A stretch of 45,221 bases of DNA from an uncultured Bacteroidales bacterium (lineage in GTDB: Bacteria; Bacteroidota; Bacteroidia; Bacteroidales; Paludibacteraceae): positions 1-45,221 of the forward strand of contig CACWNR010000015.1 of the NCBI GenBank assembly GCA_902762355.1, written 5' to 3'. This document shows positions 17,247 to 26,790 of the stretch, piece by piece (the stretch's first letter is position 1; each line of letters opens with the position of its first letter). The notes beneath the pieces are model-generated. The model did not search any database, was not told the origin of the DNA, and worked only from the letters and a program-made list of their open reading frames with translations. Position numbers and translations under genes: made by a program.

Positions 17247-19787
17247 ATGAAAAAACTTCTCACTCTTTTTACAGGCCTGTTGCTCTGTTTGCACATGACA
17301 GCAGCGCAACGTAGTTTGGAGGAAGCCCAGCAGGCTGCTTCTATGTATTTCACCTCGCATTCGAATGTGCTCCGTGCGCCGGCGCGCACCGCTACAATGA
17401 AGCATAGTTGGACGGAGTTGACCGACCAAGGCACACCGGCTTTCTATGTGTTCAACCGCGGCACAGATGACGGTTTCGTCATTGTGTCTGCCGAGAGCCG
17501 CACCCGCACCATCATCGGTTATTCGGACAAAGGGCACTTGGATCAAAACAACATGCCGGTTAACATGCGCGCATGGATGGAGGGCTATAAGCCGTTTATC
17601 CAACATGTGGCTGCATTACCGGAGATGCCTACTCCCGTTTTAAAAGCGCCAGTTCGTCGTACCGTAAAAAACTACACACCGGTCAGTCCGATCTGTGCAA
17701 CTACCTGGGGACAAGGATGGCCGTATAACATCAACTGCCCGCTAGACAGTGACGGCGAGAGATGCGTAACGGGTTGCGTGGCAACAGCCGCAGCACAGAT
17801 CATGAAGGCACATAACTACCCTACGCAAGGCATCGGTTCATCCTCCTATGAGTGGACTCGTTCGGATTATTCGACTGAGATCCTGTCGTCTGATTACTCC
17901 AGCCACACCTACGACTGGGCGAACATGAAAGACGATTATCTATACTCTACCTCCACCGAGACCGAGCAAAACGCTGTTGCCTTGCTGATGAGCGATTGCG
18001 GTATCGCCTGCGAAATGGGTTATACCAGCCATGAGAGCGGGGCAATATTCAGTTACATGCTGCGTGCCATGATTGAGCATTTCGGTTACGACCCGTCGAT
18101 CCGCTTGATCTCAATGAATTACATGACCGAAGAAGCGTTTGTGGACGCTATATACGTTGATCTGCAAGCCGGTCGTCCGGTATATTTCAGCGGTCGTACC
18201 ATCAACGATGAGGGTCATGCTTTCGTAGGTGACGGTCTCGATGCGGACGGTCTGGTTCATATTAACTGGGGTTGGAACGGCAGCAGTGACGGTTATTTCC
18301 GTGTCTCACTGCTGGATCCCGAGGATCAAGGAACAGGCGGTTCGTCCGGTAACTACGCTTATACCGAAAACGTAGCGGCTTATACAAATATCAAGCCGAA
18401 TGAGAACGGTACCCCCGGTTACTGCTACACGTCGGAGAATATCATGGTAGGCGAGACCCGCATCGCGAAGGACGAGTATTTCTTCTTCCAGATTGACACC
18501 TTATACAACCAGAGTCTCTATGACTTGGAGACCGGTTATGTAGGCTTCTTAGTCTATCAGAACGGTGTACCGGTGGACATGGTGATTGATACCAATTGCC
18601 CGGCCAATCTATACTTCTATTACTACTATTTCCACCGCTATGCCTATCCATCCTTCTCTTCGTTGTCCGCAGGAGAATACGAGATCGCTCCCATCGTTAC
18701 GCTCAACGAAGCAGGGACTCTATATACACCGGTTATGCAGAAATGGGTAGGTGAGTTCCGTTGCCCCATGACCGTAACGAATGACTCCGTCTTCCTGACA
18801 GTGCCTGTAATCGTAGAACCGGAGAAACCGGAAATCACCTACGCCGATCCGGCTCAGTACACATACGATCATGTCATGGGCGATTACTATCCGGAGCGTT
18901 CCAGTGAGAATACATTCTGGTGGCAAATACAAATTGAGACGGCAGGATTCTGGGATGATGAATCAGAACAGAGCGAGGAAGGAATGTTGATGTTCTACCT
19001 CAATTCGTCGGCCGATAACTCATTCCTAGGTTCGTTTGTGGCAGATCAACAGATAACCTATAACTGCGCCAACGCATACCTGTTAAACGGCACGGTGTCT
19101 GCATATAGTTATGTGGCGCTGGCCAATCCGGAACTGACGGTTATTTATAACCCCACCACCAACAAGTACCGGTTCATGTACTACGTGACCGTAGGCAATA
19201 AGATCTGCACCGATACGCTTGAGTTCGATGCAACGCAAGTAGTAGGCGAATTAGCGACTACCGATCCGGAGACCGGAGACAGGTGGTATGATGTCATTAC
19301 GATGGCTACCAATGTCTATACCACCGTTACGCCGACTTGGGCTTCCGCTGAGTTAGACGAGCACGAAAGCAGATGGGCATCTCCGATTCCGTATGTAGTA
19401 GGAGGTACCTTGAGTCAATTGGCGAATACACCGCAGCAGATCCAGCAATTTAAGAACTGCCGCTTGTATATCTCCGATGGTGTGACGGAACTCTATTCGC
19501 ACAACACCAAATGGCTCAACAACACCGACTTCACAACCGGTAACGAGATCGAGCAAGGTGGTACGGCCGTGCTTGTAGGTACGTTAAAAAACTACGAAAA
19601 CAATAATTCGATCACAAAGGAGTTGGTATCCGGCTATTTCCTGCAGTACGAGTCACCCAGCGGTATGGGTGTTGAGCAGACGGCAGACGAGAAGACGGCT
19701 GCACAGAAAATCGTTCGCGACGGACAAATCCTCATCCTGCGAAACGGTAAGACCTACACCATGCAGGGCGCTATAGTGAACGATTAA
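17247..19787 (+). CDS. Secreted C10 family cysteine protease, longer paralogue
   Basis: An 846-residue paralogue of the preceding protease. Signal peptide MKKLLTLFTGLLLCLHMTAA, Spi-type propeptide (FNRGTDDGFVIVSAESR, about 70-86), catalytic Cys177 (VTGCVATAAAQIM) and His324 (EGHAFVGDG), then HINWGWNG. The C-terminal ~450 residues are beta-rich repeats without a recognised family, longer than in the first copy. It ends with the common tag (VRDGQILILRNGKTYTMQG). It is probably cotranscribed with the first copy; its 3' end overlaps the convergent glycosyltransferase gene by 17 bases. Two tandem copies with different tails suggest different substrates or surface positions (inference). Confidence 0.93.
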   Translation: MKKLLTLFTGLLLCLHMTAAQRSLEEAQQAASMYFTSHSNVLRAPARTATMKHSWTELTDQGTPAFYVFNRGTDDGFVIVSAESRTRTIIGYSDKGHLDQNNMPVNMRAWMEGYKPFIQHVAALPEMPTPVLKAPVRRTVKNYTPVSPICATTWGQGWPYNINCPLDSDGERCVTGCVATAAAQIMKAHNYPTQGIGSSSYEWTRSDYSTEILSSDYSSHTYDWANMKDDYLYSTSTETEQNAVALLMSDCGIACEMGYTSHESGAIFSYMLRAMIEHFGYDPSIRLISMNYMTEEAFVDAIYVDLQAGRPVYFSGRTINDEGHAFVGDGLDADGLVHINWGWNGSSDGYFRVSLLDPEDQGTGGSSGNYAYTENVAAYTNIKPNENGTPGYCYTSENIMVGETRIAKDEYFFFQIDTLYNQSLYDLETGYVGFLVYQNGVPVDMVIDTNCPANLYFYYYYFHRYAYPSFSSLSAGEYEIAPIVTLNEAGTLYTPVMQKWVGEFRCPMTVTNDSVFLTVPVIVEPEKPEITYADPAQYTYDHVMGDYYPERSSENTFWWQIQIETAGFWDDESEQSEEGMLMFYLNSSADNSFLGSFVADQQITYNCANAYLLNGTVSAYSYVALANPELTVIYNPTTNKYRFMYYVTVGNKICTDTLEFDATQVVGELATTDPETGDRWYDVITMATNVYTTVTPTWASAELDEHESRWASPIPYVVGGTLSQLANTPQQIQQFKNCRLYISDGVTELYSHNTKWLNNTDFTTGNEIEQGGTAVLVGTLKNYENNNSITKELVSGYFLQYESPSGMGVEQTADEKTAAQKIVRDGQILILRNGKTYTMQGAIVND

Positions 19788-20505
19788 AACGGCGGCGTTC
19801 GGCATCAAAGAGCCAACCCCACTTGTTGAAATAACGGCACATGTTTTGGATATGAATCCTGAGCATGTGCTTATTTTTATAGGAAGCGTGCGCGTGCGCA
19901 TGCACGATCGTCCACGCGGGATAATATAAGGTGAGGTAGTTCCGATGAATCGTACGCGTAAGGTCGATATCTTCCGGATACATGAAATAGCGCTCATCGA
20001 ACAATCCGGCCTCCACCGCCGCCTTCGTGCGCAGCAGCATGAAACACCCGCTCAGGTACGGTGCATTGACAGGCCGCGTCAGATCGAGGTCGCGTAACTC
20101 ATAGCGTTTATTCCTTCGCGCCATCAACCATGCCGGCAGGAAGCGACGCCCGAACACATCAAGCGGACTCGGCAGACGCTTGGCGAGGTATTGCTGCGTG
20201 CCGTCCGGGTTGAGCACCTTCGGCATCAACTGTCCCACCTCCGGATGGGCAAGCATAAAATCATGCATCGCATCGATATCCTCTGCTTTGACACGGATGT
20301 CGCTGTTCATCACGAGGTGAAACTCCGTTTGCTCATACGCGCTCTTACGCAGCTCTATATTATGCGCCCGCCCGTAGCCGATGTTGTCGTTCGTATTATC
20401 GCGCAAGTAAAGATGTCGAAGACATTTAACCTTCTTCAACTCTTCTACCAGCGGGTTTACTTCTTCCCACTTCGGCTGATATAACACGATGGATATGTTA
20501 AGCAT
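19771..20505 (-). CDS. Glycosyltransferase family 2 (rhamnosyltransferase-like)
   Basis: A cytoplasmic sugar transferase of 244 residues, last gene of the polysaccharide block. It has the GT-A pattern: short N-terminal strand ISIVLYQ, DNTNDNIGYGRAHN (the NxGxGxAxN signature of WbbL-like rhamnosyltransferases), the metal site NSDIRV, and the acceptor motif LSGCFMLLR followed by FDERYFMYPEDIDL. It overlaps the upstream gene by 8 bases. The sugar donor cannot be stated from sequence alone. Confidence 0.87.
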   Translation of the reverse strand: MLNISIVLYQPKWEEVNPLVEELKKVKCLRHLYLRDNTNDNIGYGRAHNIELRKSAYEQTEFHLVMNSDIRVKAEDIDAMHDFMLAHPEVGQLMPKVLNPDGTQQYLAKRLPSPLDVFGRRFLPAWLMARRNKRYELRDLDLTRPVNAPYLSGCFMLLRTKAAVEAGLFDERYFMYPEDIDLTRTIHRNYLTLYYPAWTIVHAHAHASYKNKHMLRIHIQNMCRYFNKWGWLFDAERRRFNRSL

Positions 20506-21604
20506 AGGTGTTCAATGCTCTTTTATACTCGTCAATGATGATCTTCTCGTCGAACTTACGGAGCATCAGTTCGCGTCCTTTCTTACCCATACAACGCAGT
20601 TTGTCTGCGGGCAAATCCAGTATCTTACGCATCGCCGCCACCAGACTGTCCACACTGCGTTTCTCGCATAGCAAGCCATTGATACCGTCCAACACCACGT
20701 CCTTGCATCCCACGGAGTCGGTCGCGATAATCGTTCGTTCCATAGATGCCGCTTCCATTAAGGAGCGGGGCACACCTTCCATATAATACGACGGGAGAAC
20801 CATACACGAGCAGCGCTCCAGATAGGGTCTCACATCGCTGGTTACACCTAAGTATTCCACCACTCCGCTACGCACCCAGGCCTCCATCTCTGCCGGCCGG
20901 ATTGCATCCGGATTCAGTGCATCCAGCGGTCCCAGAAGCAACCATTGAACGGAAGGATACTCATGTTTGAGCCGCTCTGCCGCTTTCACATACAACTCGA
21001 CGCCTTTGCTGCGTAACATACGTCCGCAATGCAAGAAAGCAAACGGCTCTTCCGGTTCACGCGTTGCATGGAAAAAATCGGTATTCACACCTTCACCATG
21101 AATGACATGTGTCTTACTCGGCGCCACGAGATGCCATTTGACGAAACTGTCGCAGTCATCCTGATTCAGGAACCAAACGGCAGTGGTGTTTCGTAACGCA
21201 TATTTATGCATCCAACACGACAGGTAGAACAACCTGTTCCGCTTGATGAACGAGTAGCCCAAGCCGGTGATGACATCGATATGTTTGATGCCCAGAGACG
21301 AAGCGGCTATCGAGCCGTAGATAATGGGCTTGATGGTATAATGGAAGACAAAATCGAATCCTTCTTGGGTATATATCTGCTTCAACTGGGACAGCAGTCG
21401 CAGATCGCGGATCGGGTTCTGCCCTTTGCAATCCACCTGAATCGGCACAAAGCGGATAGCTGTTCCCTTCAGCGGTTTCAGCTCACAGTCTTCGGGCGTG
21501 ATCATCACCACCTCGTACTGCTTGGTCAACTCCGTCATTAAGCCCAGACGGAAATTCATCATCGTCAGGGCGCTATTCCCGACAAAGGCTATTTTCTTTT
21601 TCAT
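20498..21604 (-). CDS. Glycosyltransferase family 4
   Basis: A GT-B fold transferase of 368 residues. The N-terminal domain begins KIAFVGNSALTMMNFR and includes HYTIKPIIYGS, resembling WbpM-neighbour/PglA-type galactosyl- or N-acetylgalactosaminyltransferases. The C-terminal donor domain shows FLHCGRMLRSKGVELYV and the E-x7-E region EGVPRSLMEAASM (about 280), typical of retaining GT4 enzymes. It overlaps the upstream gene by ATGA. It probably acts on the lipid-linked repeat unit at the inner membrane face. Confidence 0.9.
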   Translation of the reverse strand: MKKKIAFVGNSALTMMNFRLGLMTELTKQYEVVMITPEDCELKPLKGTAIRFVPIQVDCKGQNPIRDLRLLSQLKQIYTQEGFDFVFHYTIKPIIYGSIAASSLGIKHIDVITGLGYSFIKRNRLFYLSCWMHKYALRNTTAVWFLNQDDCDSFVKWHLVAPSKTHVIHGEGVNTDFFHATREPEEPFAFLHCGRMLRSKGVELYVKAAERLKHEYPSVQWLLLGPLDALNPDAIRPAEMEAWVRSGVVEYLGVTSDVRPYLERCSCMVLPSYYMEGVPRSLMEAASMERTIIATDSVGCKDVVLDGINGLLCEKRSVDSLVAAMRKILDLPADKLRCMGKKGRELMLRKFDEKIIIDEYKRALNTYA

Positions 21605-22329
21605 AAATAAAGCACACAGCTTTTAAGTATATTAAACCGTCTTCTCAACTTGACGGCTATCGAATTCGTATTCTTATTCGCCAAAAAAGAGGCGTTTTTC
21701 TCATGGCGTCGGTAGAGGAGCAGCGGCTCTTTGAGGAATCGTACTTCCCCTAAGCTGCGCGCCACGCAGCCCAACCAGGTATCGTACTCCACGCCTTGGG
21801 GCATCGGTAAAGCTTTGTCCGCTACGGCTTTGCGAACGGTCATGCAGCAACCCATATACGGCGATTTCCACAGTACGCCCCAGCGGCTGAAACACGGATG
21901 GAAGAGATCCATGATAGAGGGATGAAGGACATGCAAGCCCTCGTCGGTCACCTTCGCATCATGTACGACACACATCGTGTTTTCATTCATCGCCGCCAGC
22001 ACTTTGTCCACTTTGCCGGGCAACCATTGATCGTCTTGGTCGGATAGAAAAACGATCTCGCCCTTAGCCTGCTGCAGTGCATGCTCAAAATTACGGCGTA
22101 TCAGTTCCACCTGCTTCCATACCCCTTTCTCTCGGGTGGGAGCAGCAGGCATAATGATCCATCGAACACGCGGGTCATGGATCTGCGCGACCTGTTCCGC
22201 CGTCTTATCCGTAGAGCCCCCGTCCGACACAATCACCTCATCTTCCGCAGACAACTGCGCAAGAATACTTTCCAATTGTTCCCGGATATATTCCGCTCCG
22301 TTATATGTCGCTACGCACACCGATATCAT
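21601..22329 (-). CDS. Glycosyltransferase family 2
   Basis: A GT-A transferase of 242 residues. The start at 22329 (MISVCVATYNG) overlaps the upstream stop by ATGA and places the first strand at the expected position; an in-frame upstream codon is less likely. Motifs: VSDGGSTDKT (about 33), the metal-binding FLSDQDDQW (about 90) and the acceptor-side GVEYDTWLGC. It resembles the next gene upstream (22326-23153) in layout, so the two may be old duplicates. Confidence 0.9.
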   Translation of the reverse strand: MISVCVATYNGAEYIREQLESILAQLSAEDEVIVSDGGSTDKTAEQVAQIHDPRVRWIIMPAAPTREKGVWKQVELIRRNFEHALQQAKGEIVFLSDQDDQWLPGKVDKVLAAMNENTMCVVHDAKVTDEGLHVLHPSIMDLFHPCFSRWGVLWKSPYMGCCMTVRKAVADKALPMPQGVEYDTWLGCVARSLGEVRFLKEPLLLYRRHEKNASFLANKNTNSIAVKLRRRFNILKSCVLYL

Positions 22330-23153
22330 CGTTTCCACAAGTAGTTGCACCGGTTATACAGGAAGCCCAAAAGGCTGGTCGGAATGATATCGCGGGCTTG
22401 CCGGTAATTGGCGTACTGCTGCCGGCAGACCGTTCCTATTCCTTTGACCTTCTTCCACCAATAGGCGCCTCCCGACCGCACCTCTATGGCACCGACCGTG
22501 TTATCGCCGTGTTGACGATAGAGGATGTCCGACCGCCCTATGTCTTCAATACGTCCGCCGGCTGCGCAAACAGCCAGACCGATCACCGCGTCGTGTATCA
22601 AAGCATGTTCGCCGAAGGGCAAGGAGACCTCAATCGCCGCCCGGTTAATCATCATCGTACAGCCTGTCACATAGTTATTGACCGCCATCTTCTGCGGGGT
22701 CTGCAACAAGTCCGGACGCAGTCTGACCCATTCTCTGTACGTACCCAAGACTGTCTGGTTCTCATCCGTCACGGTCAAGTCCGAATAGACGATGGTCGGA
22801 TTTTCCTTTCCCGTCTCCGCCTCGCATGCCGTCATACAGGCGCGGGCATGTTTGATCTTGTCTTTCAACCACACGTCATCCTGATCCGCAAACAGACAAT
22901 AGTCCGCTTGGCTGCCCGCCAACAAACGTTCGAAAGAGCGCATACTCCCGAGGTGTTTCTGCCCGTCCTCCACAACACGCATCCGGCCTCCGAACTGCGC
23001 CTGGTACTGCTGCAAGACAGCTAATGTCCCGTCCGTTGATCCGTCATCGCGAACCACCAGTGTCCAATCGCTGTCCGTCTGCTGCAACAACGAATCCAAC
23101 TGTTGCGGCAGGTACTTGGCGCCGTTATATGTCGAGAGCAGTACCTCTGTCAT
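22326..23153 (-). CDS. Glycosyltransferase family 2
   Basis: A GT-A transferase of 275 residues starting MTEVLLSTYNGAKYLPQQ. Motifs: RDDGSTDGT (about 37) and FADQDDVW (about 88), then YVTGCTMMINR and the C-terminal DNTVGA region often seen in rhamnosyltransferase-like GT2 enzymes. The start at 23153 overlaps the upstream TGA by ATGA; the frame is open 21 codons further upstream, but those codons lie in the previous gene. Donor sugar unknown. Confidence 0.9.
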   Translation of the reverse strand: MTEVLLSTYNGAKYLPQQLDSLLQQTDSDWTLVVRDDGSTDGTLAVLQQYQAQFGGRMRVVEDGQKHLGSMRSFERLLAGSQADYCLFADQDDVWLKDKIKHARACMTACEAETGKENPTIVYSDLTVTDENQTVLGTYREWVRLRPDLLQTPQKMAVNNYVTGCTMMINRAAIEVSLPFGEHALIHDAVIGLAVCAAGGRIEDIGRSDILYRQHGDNTVGAIEVRSGGAYWWKKVKGIGTVCRQQYANYRQARDIIPTSLLGFLYNRCNYLWKR

Positions 23154-24244
23154 ATCAGTTTCTGTATTTGTTTCACAAACTGCCCGCTGAAATCGATCTC
23201 TTTCATCCTCTCCCACGCTCTTTGCGCCATATCATTGCGGTAGGTTTCGTCACACAGATCCTTCATGGCGGTCAGCAGCGACTTGCCATCGTACGGATCG
23301 ATATAGCGTATATGGATACCGTCTTCGGCTATCTCCCGCAAGGCCGTTTGCTGCGTGACAATCGTTGCGATGCCTTGCTGCATGGCTTCTACCGCCGCCA
23401 GTCCCCAGGTCTCGCTATAGGACGGCAGAACCAACACATCGATGCGGTCATAGAAAGGCTGCACCTTCTTGACCGGCGTGATCTGTACTGACGAGGCATC
23501 CGGCAGTCCGTTGACCATCTGATAGATAAGTGCTGCATCTTCGCCTATGTTCTCCGCCAGCAGCAGTTCGGTGGACGGGAAAAGCTGATGTACCTGCTCG
23601 AACGCCGTGATTAAAGTCGGTATATTCTTTCGCTTGCTCCAACTGCCCAGATACCCGAACCGGCACACTTTCTCTTTGAGACGATGCCGCTCGTATTGGT
23701 CGGCGGGGGTATAGAGCACCCTACTTCTGCCGCGAAGGGCGGGATACAACTCCTCCCATCGGCTTTGCTGCGTGCGGGTCACGAAGACCACGGTATTCGT
23801 CCCGTACCGGAAGAGTCGCTGATACACGATCTTCAAGGCAGGGACGTAGTCATGTTCTTTTTCTGCCGGTTCATGTATATGCCATACATGCTTGACGCCG
23901 GTCAGCTTCGCCACCACGATACCCAGGCAGCACAGCGAGGTGTTCGACCAGATACAGGTGATACCTTCCCGCTTGACCAAACGGCATAAGCGGATGACCG
24001 CCGGGATGTTGTACAGCAGAACCAACAGGCTCCGTATCAGACTGCCGCCGAGGTTCTTATAGCACAGCCGCAGCAAGGCATATCCGGCCTGATGAACCGC
24101 CGCTCCGAACGCATCCTCTTTGCGATAAGACGGCTCGACCACCAACACGTCCGCAGGACGAAGCCGGCTCGCCTCCATCACTTTCAGCAGCACACGCTCT
24201 GCGCCGAAGAAATCGTTCGTATGGTTAATAAACAGGCACCTCAT
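23150..24244 (-). CDS. Glycosyltransferase family 4
   Basis: A GT-B transferase of 364 residues. The N-terminus MRCLFINHTNDFFGAERVL has the GAER/GGAE-type acceptor loop common in GT4. The C-terminal domain shows FGYLGSWSKRKNIPTLI and the E-x7-E motif SETWGLAAVEAMQQG (about 278). It overlaps both neighbours by 4 bases. It probably adds one sugar to the repeat unit of the surface polysaccharide. Confidence 0.9.
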   Translation of the reverse strand: MRCLFINHTNDFFGAERVLLKVMEASRLRPADVLVVEPSYRKEDAFGAAVHQAGYALLRLCYKNLGGSLIRSLLVLLYNIPAVIRLCRLVKREGITCIWSNTSLCCLGIVVAKLTGVKHVWHIHEPAEKEHDYVPALKIVYQRLFRYGTNTVVFVTRTQQSRWEELYPALRGRSRVLYTPADQYERHRLKEKVCRFGYLGSWSKRKNIPTLITAFEQVHQLFPSTELLLAENIGEDAALIYQMVNGLPDASSVQITPVKKVQPFYDRIDVLVLPSYSETWGLAAVEAMQQGIATIVTQQTALREIAEDGIHIRYIDPYDGKSLLTAMKDLCDETYRNDMAQRAWERMKEIDFSGQFVKQIQKLI

Positions 24245-25392
24245 TGCTTGCGTTCGTTGTTAAATTCGTGCTTCGACTGCTCCAAGCGCTGCTTGCCTGT
24301 ACTCGGCCGCGGGTTGATTTTATACTCGATATAGTTCTGATACGGGTTATACGCCGCTGCACGCGGTTGCTCGAAGAAGATAAAGCGGGAGAAGACAAAA
24401 CAGTACATCGCCACGACGACCAGCGCCGCCAAGCGCTCCATGAAGATAGGCAGCACCTCCAGAATCATCGGCAACAAAGCAATCAGACCGATCAGGAAGA
24501 AGAGCCGGACGCGGTTGCTGACCTCAATCAACTCGTAACCGTAATAATACAGCATCAGACTCGCAGCGAACATATTGAGCATGATCGTGCCGTACGGCTT
24601 TTCGTCTATCTGTTTCTTGAAGAACATGATCACCGCCAGGATCGCCAGGTTCAGCACAAAACCGACACTGATTCCTCGGTTGACATTATAAAACGCATTC
24701 TCCGTATAGCTCTCTGCCTTCTCGGCATAGGCATCCCCGAGCCAACCGGACACCGTAAGGAAGATCGTCTTGATCCAAGGAACACCCGCCCACATAATGA
24801 CCGCTCCAATACCGATCACGGTCAGGTACAGCCAAGCCGGTAACTTGCGATCCATCACAAAATAGAGCGGAATCATCAATACTGCCACGCGGTGGAACGT
24901 ACAAGCCAGAAGGATAAACAGCATATAGGGTACGATCTTCTTCGGCCGGATATATTGCAGGGCAAAGAAACACAACGCCACGGCGGTCGCCTGACGGATA
25001 TAAATCATCTCCAGTTGGAAATAAAGCAGGCAGTAATAGCACAGCAAACCCACCACCGGATATTGGGTATATCTGCGCAGCGCGCAGGTGATAAGCGTGA
25101 TATTGATGAGCGTCACCACAAAGAACAGATGCTGCACCGTGCCGCCCATCGACTTGATCGATTGGCAAAGGAACATAAAACCCTCTTCGATACCGGAGTC
25201 GATACTTTCCAGATTGGCAAAGATATTGGTGTAGGCATCCCAGTCTCCACCGGTCTCGTAACGCAAGCCGGCGATGCCGATCAGCATGATCGCCGCCAAG
25301 CCGCTCAGGATCTGCGTACTGAGTTTGTCATGCATCTGCACGTTCAGTACCGCCAACACGAATAATATGCCGAAACAAATCAGATAGAACAT
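24241..25392 (-). CDS. EpsG-family polysaccharide polymerase (Wzy-like)
   Basis: An integral membrane protein of 383 residues with about ten hydrophobic segments. The N-terminal pattern (GLRYETGGDWDAYTNIF, about 47-63) is the EpsG signature, followed by ROM-like stretches (IYIRQATAVALCFFALQY, FHRVAVLMIPLYF). EpsG proteins polymerise lipid-linked repeat units outside the membrane, the Wzy role. It lies directly after the flippase, with a 13-base overlap, as expected for a Wzx/Wzy pair. The C-terminal tail is charged and cytoplasmic. Confidence 0.88.
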   Translation of the reverse strand: MFYLICFGILFVLAVLNVQMHDKLSTQILSGLAAIMLIGIAGLRYETGGDWDAYTNIFANLESIDSGIEEGFMFLCQSIKSMGGTVQHLFFVVTLINITLITCALRRYTQYPVVGLLCYYCLLYFQLEMIYIRQATAVALCFFALQYIRPKKIVPYMLFILLACTFHRVAVLMIPLYFVMDRKLPAWLYLTVIGIGAVIMWAGVPWIKTIFLTVSGWLGDAYAEKAESYTENAFYNVNRGISVGFVLNLAILAVIMFFKKQIDEKPYGTIMLNMFAASLMLYYYGYELIEVSNRVRLFFLIGLIALLPMILEVLPIFMERLAALVVVAMYCFVFSRFIFFEQPRAAAYNPYQNYIEYKINPRPSTGKQRLEQSKHEFNNERKQ

Positions 25393-26666
25393 GGCTTACG
25401 TCCTTTGGTTAATAAAATGATTCCTACCAGCAAACACTCCATCAGTTCGGCAGCCACCCAACTGATACACACGCCTATCTCGCCTATCCGCGGCAACAAG
25501 ACCAGATTCAGTCCCACGCAGAAGACCGCCAAGACCAGTCCTACCCACGGTGCCCAGCGCTGCAAGCCCAAACCGTATAAACCCTGCACGGTCAGCAAGG
25601 TCGCAACCATCACCAAGACCGGTATCGGCGCCAACCACCGCAAGAAGACCACCGCGGGTGCAAAGCCGGCGCCGTACATGATGCGGATGATCAGCGGGGC
25701 GCAGACAAACGTCAGTAGCGACACCACTGCTGCTGCCGAACCAGCAATCAACAAGACGCGTTTCAGAAAAGCGATGCCCTCTTGCTTCGACTCCACGAAA
25801 CGCCGGCTGATCTCCGGATAGGCCGCCATACTCACCGGCAAGACAACAATCATGATCATCGCTTGTATCAGACGCTGCGCGCCGGAGAAAAAACCGATCA
25901 CGTTATCCGCCGCATAGATGCCGAGAATCGTCATGTTCGCCGTCGTGTAGAGGGCAACAAACACATTATTGAGGAAGATCGGCGCGCCGGCAGAAAGGAC
26001 GTCTCGCATGGTCTGCCGGCTATAACTCGGGCGACCGATATCGAAATGTCGAATGACATAGATCATCGCGCCGATACCCACCGCCACGCTCGCCAGCGAC
26101 ATCAGCAAGGGATAGAGACGGTAGGCCGCGGCTTCGCGAACGAGCGCCAGTACCAGCACCGCGCCCAGCAGCTTCGTAAAGAAATTCGCCCATGCCATCT
26201 TATCCATCCGCTGGACACCCTGCAGGTACCAGGTCGGGAAGAACACGATGCCGATATTCGCCAGCGCTGTATAGAGGTACAGACGCGGATCACACGCCAC
26301 GCGCTCTATGAACAACGGCAGCACCGCCAGGATAGCAAAAGACACCAGAAGCAATACACTCTTCGCCGTGATGACCGACCAGAAGATAGCATCCGTGCGG
26401 GCTTTGTCGTCCCGGGCAATGGAGATCTGGCGGGTCGCGGAATACTCAAAACCGTAATTGACCAAGAGCGTCAGGTACGCAACGATATTCTGCGCATAAC
26501 TGACACTACCGAAAAGCGAAGCCCCGAGAATACGGCTGATGATAGGGAGCACAAGGAAAGGAATCAAATAGTTCGCTATCTGCACAATCCCCAAGGACAC
26601 CATATTTTTATACAAGGTCTTCACTGCTTTTTGGTCATTGCTGCGCACAAAAGTGCATGTTTGCAC
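25380..26666 (-). CDS. Wzx-type polysaccharide flippase
   Basis: A membrane protein of up to 428 residues with 12-14 hydrophobic segments, of the MATE/PST superfamily that moves lipid-linked oligosaccharides across the inner membrane. The first segment carries the family pattern NYLIPFLVLPIISRILG, followed by GSVSYAQNIVAYLTLLVNYGF. The frame opens with GTG at 26666; GTG at 26624 (giving MKTLYKNMVSLG) and ATG at 26603 are alternative starts, and 26624 fits the family beginning best. It is the first gene of the seven-gene block, behind the promoter at 26705-26735. Confidence 0.88.
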   Translation of the reverse strand: MQTCTFVRSNDQKAVKTLYKNMVSLGIVQIANYLIPFLVLPIISRILGASLFGSVSYAQNIVAYLTLLVNYGFEYSATRQISIARDDKARTDAIFWSVITAKSVLLLVSFAILAVLPLFIERVACDPRLYLYTALANIGIVFFPTWYLQGVQRMDKMAWANFFTKLLGAVLVLALVREAAAYRLYPLLMSLASVAVGIGAMIYVIRHFDIGRPSYSRQTMRDVLSAGAPIFLNNVFVALYTTANMTILGIYAADNVIGFFSGAQRLIQAMIMIVVLPVSMAAYPEISRRFVESKQEGIAFLKRVLLIAGSAAAVVSLLTFVCAPLIIRIMYGAGFAPAVVFLRWLAPIPVLVMVATLLTVQGLYGLGLQRWAPWVGLVLAVFCVGLNLVLLPRIGEIGVCISWVAAELMECLLVGIILLTKGRKPCSI

Positions 26667-26704
26667 CTTTTTCTCGTGCCTTTCAGCACTCGATTAAAAG
26701 TGCG

Positions 26705-26735
26705 CAAAGGTACTACTTTTTTTTGATATACACAA
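26705..26735 (-). promoter_or_regulatory. Promoter of the surface polysaccharide block
   Basis: Minus strand: TTG (26733-26735), 20 bases, TACCTTTG (26705-26712). It is the only promoter I see for the seven genes down to 19771. Its TTG lies inside the T run of the rpsP terminator. Confidence 0.78.
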
Positions 26736-26765
26736 AAAAAAAGTCCAAAACTTTTGTTTTGGACT
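26733..26765 (-). terminator. Rho-independent terminator of rpsP
   Basis: On the minus strand AGTCCAAAAC (26756-26765) pairs perfectly with GTTTTGGACT (26742-26751) across a 4-base loop, then a run of nine T follows. It closes the rpsP transcript and shares bases with the -33 element of the flippase promoter. Confidence 0.9.
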
Positions 26766-26790
26766 CATTTTCGCTGTTAAATGGAGCTTT

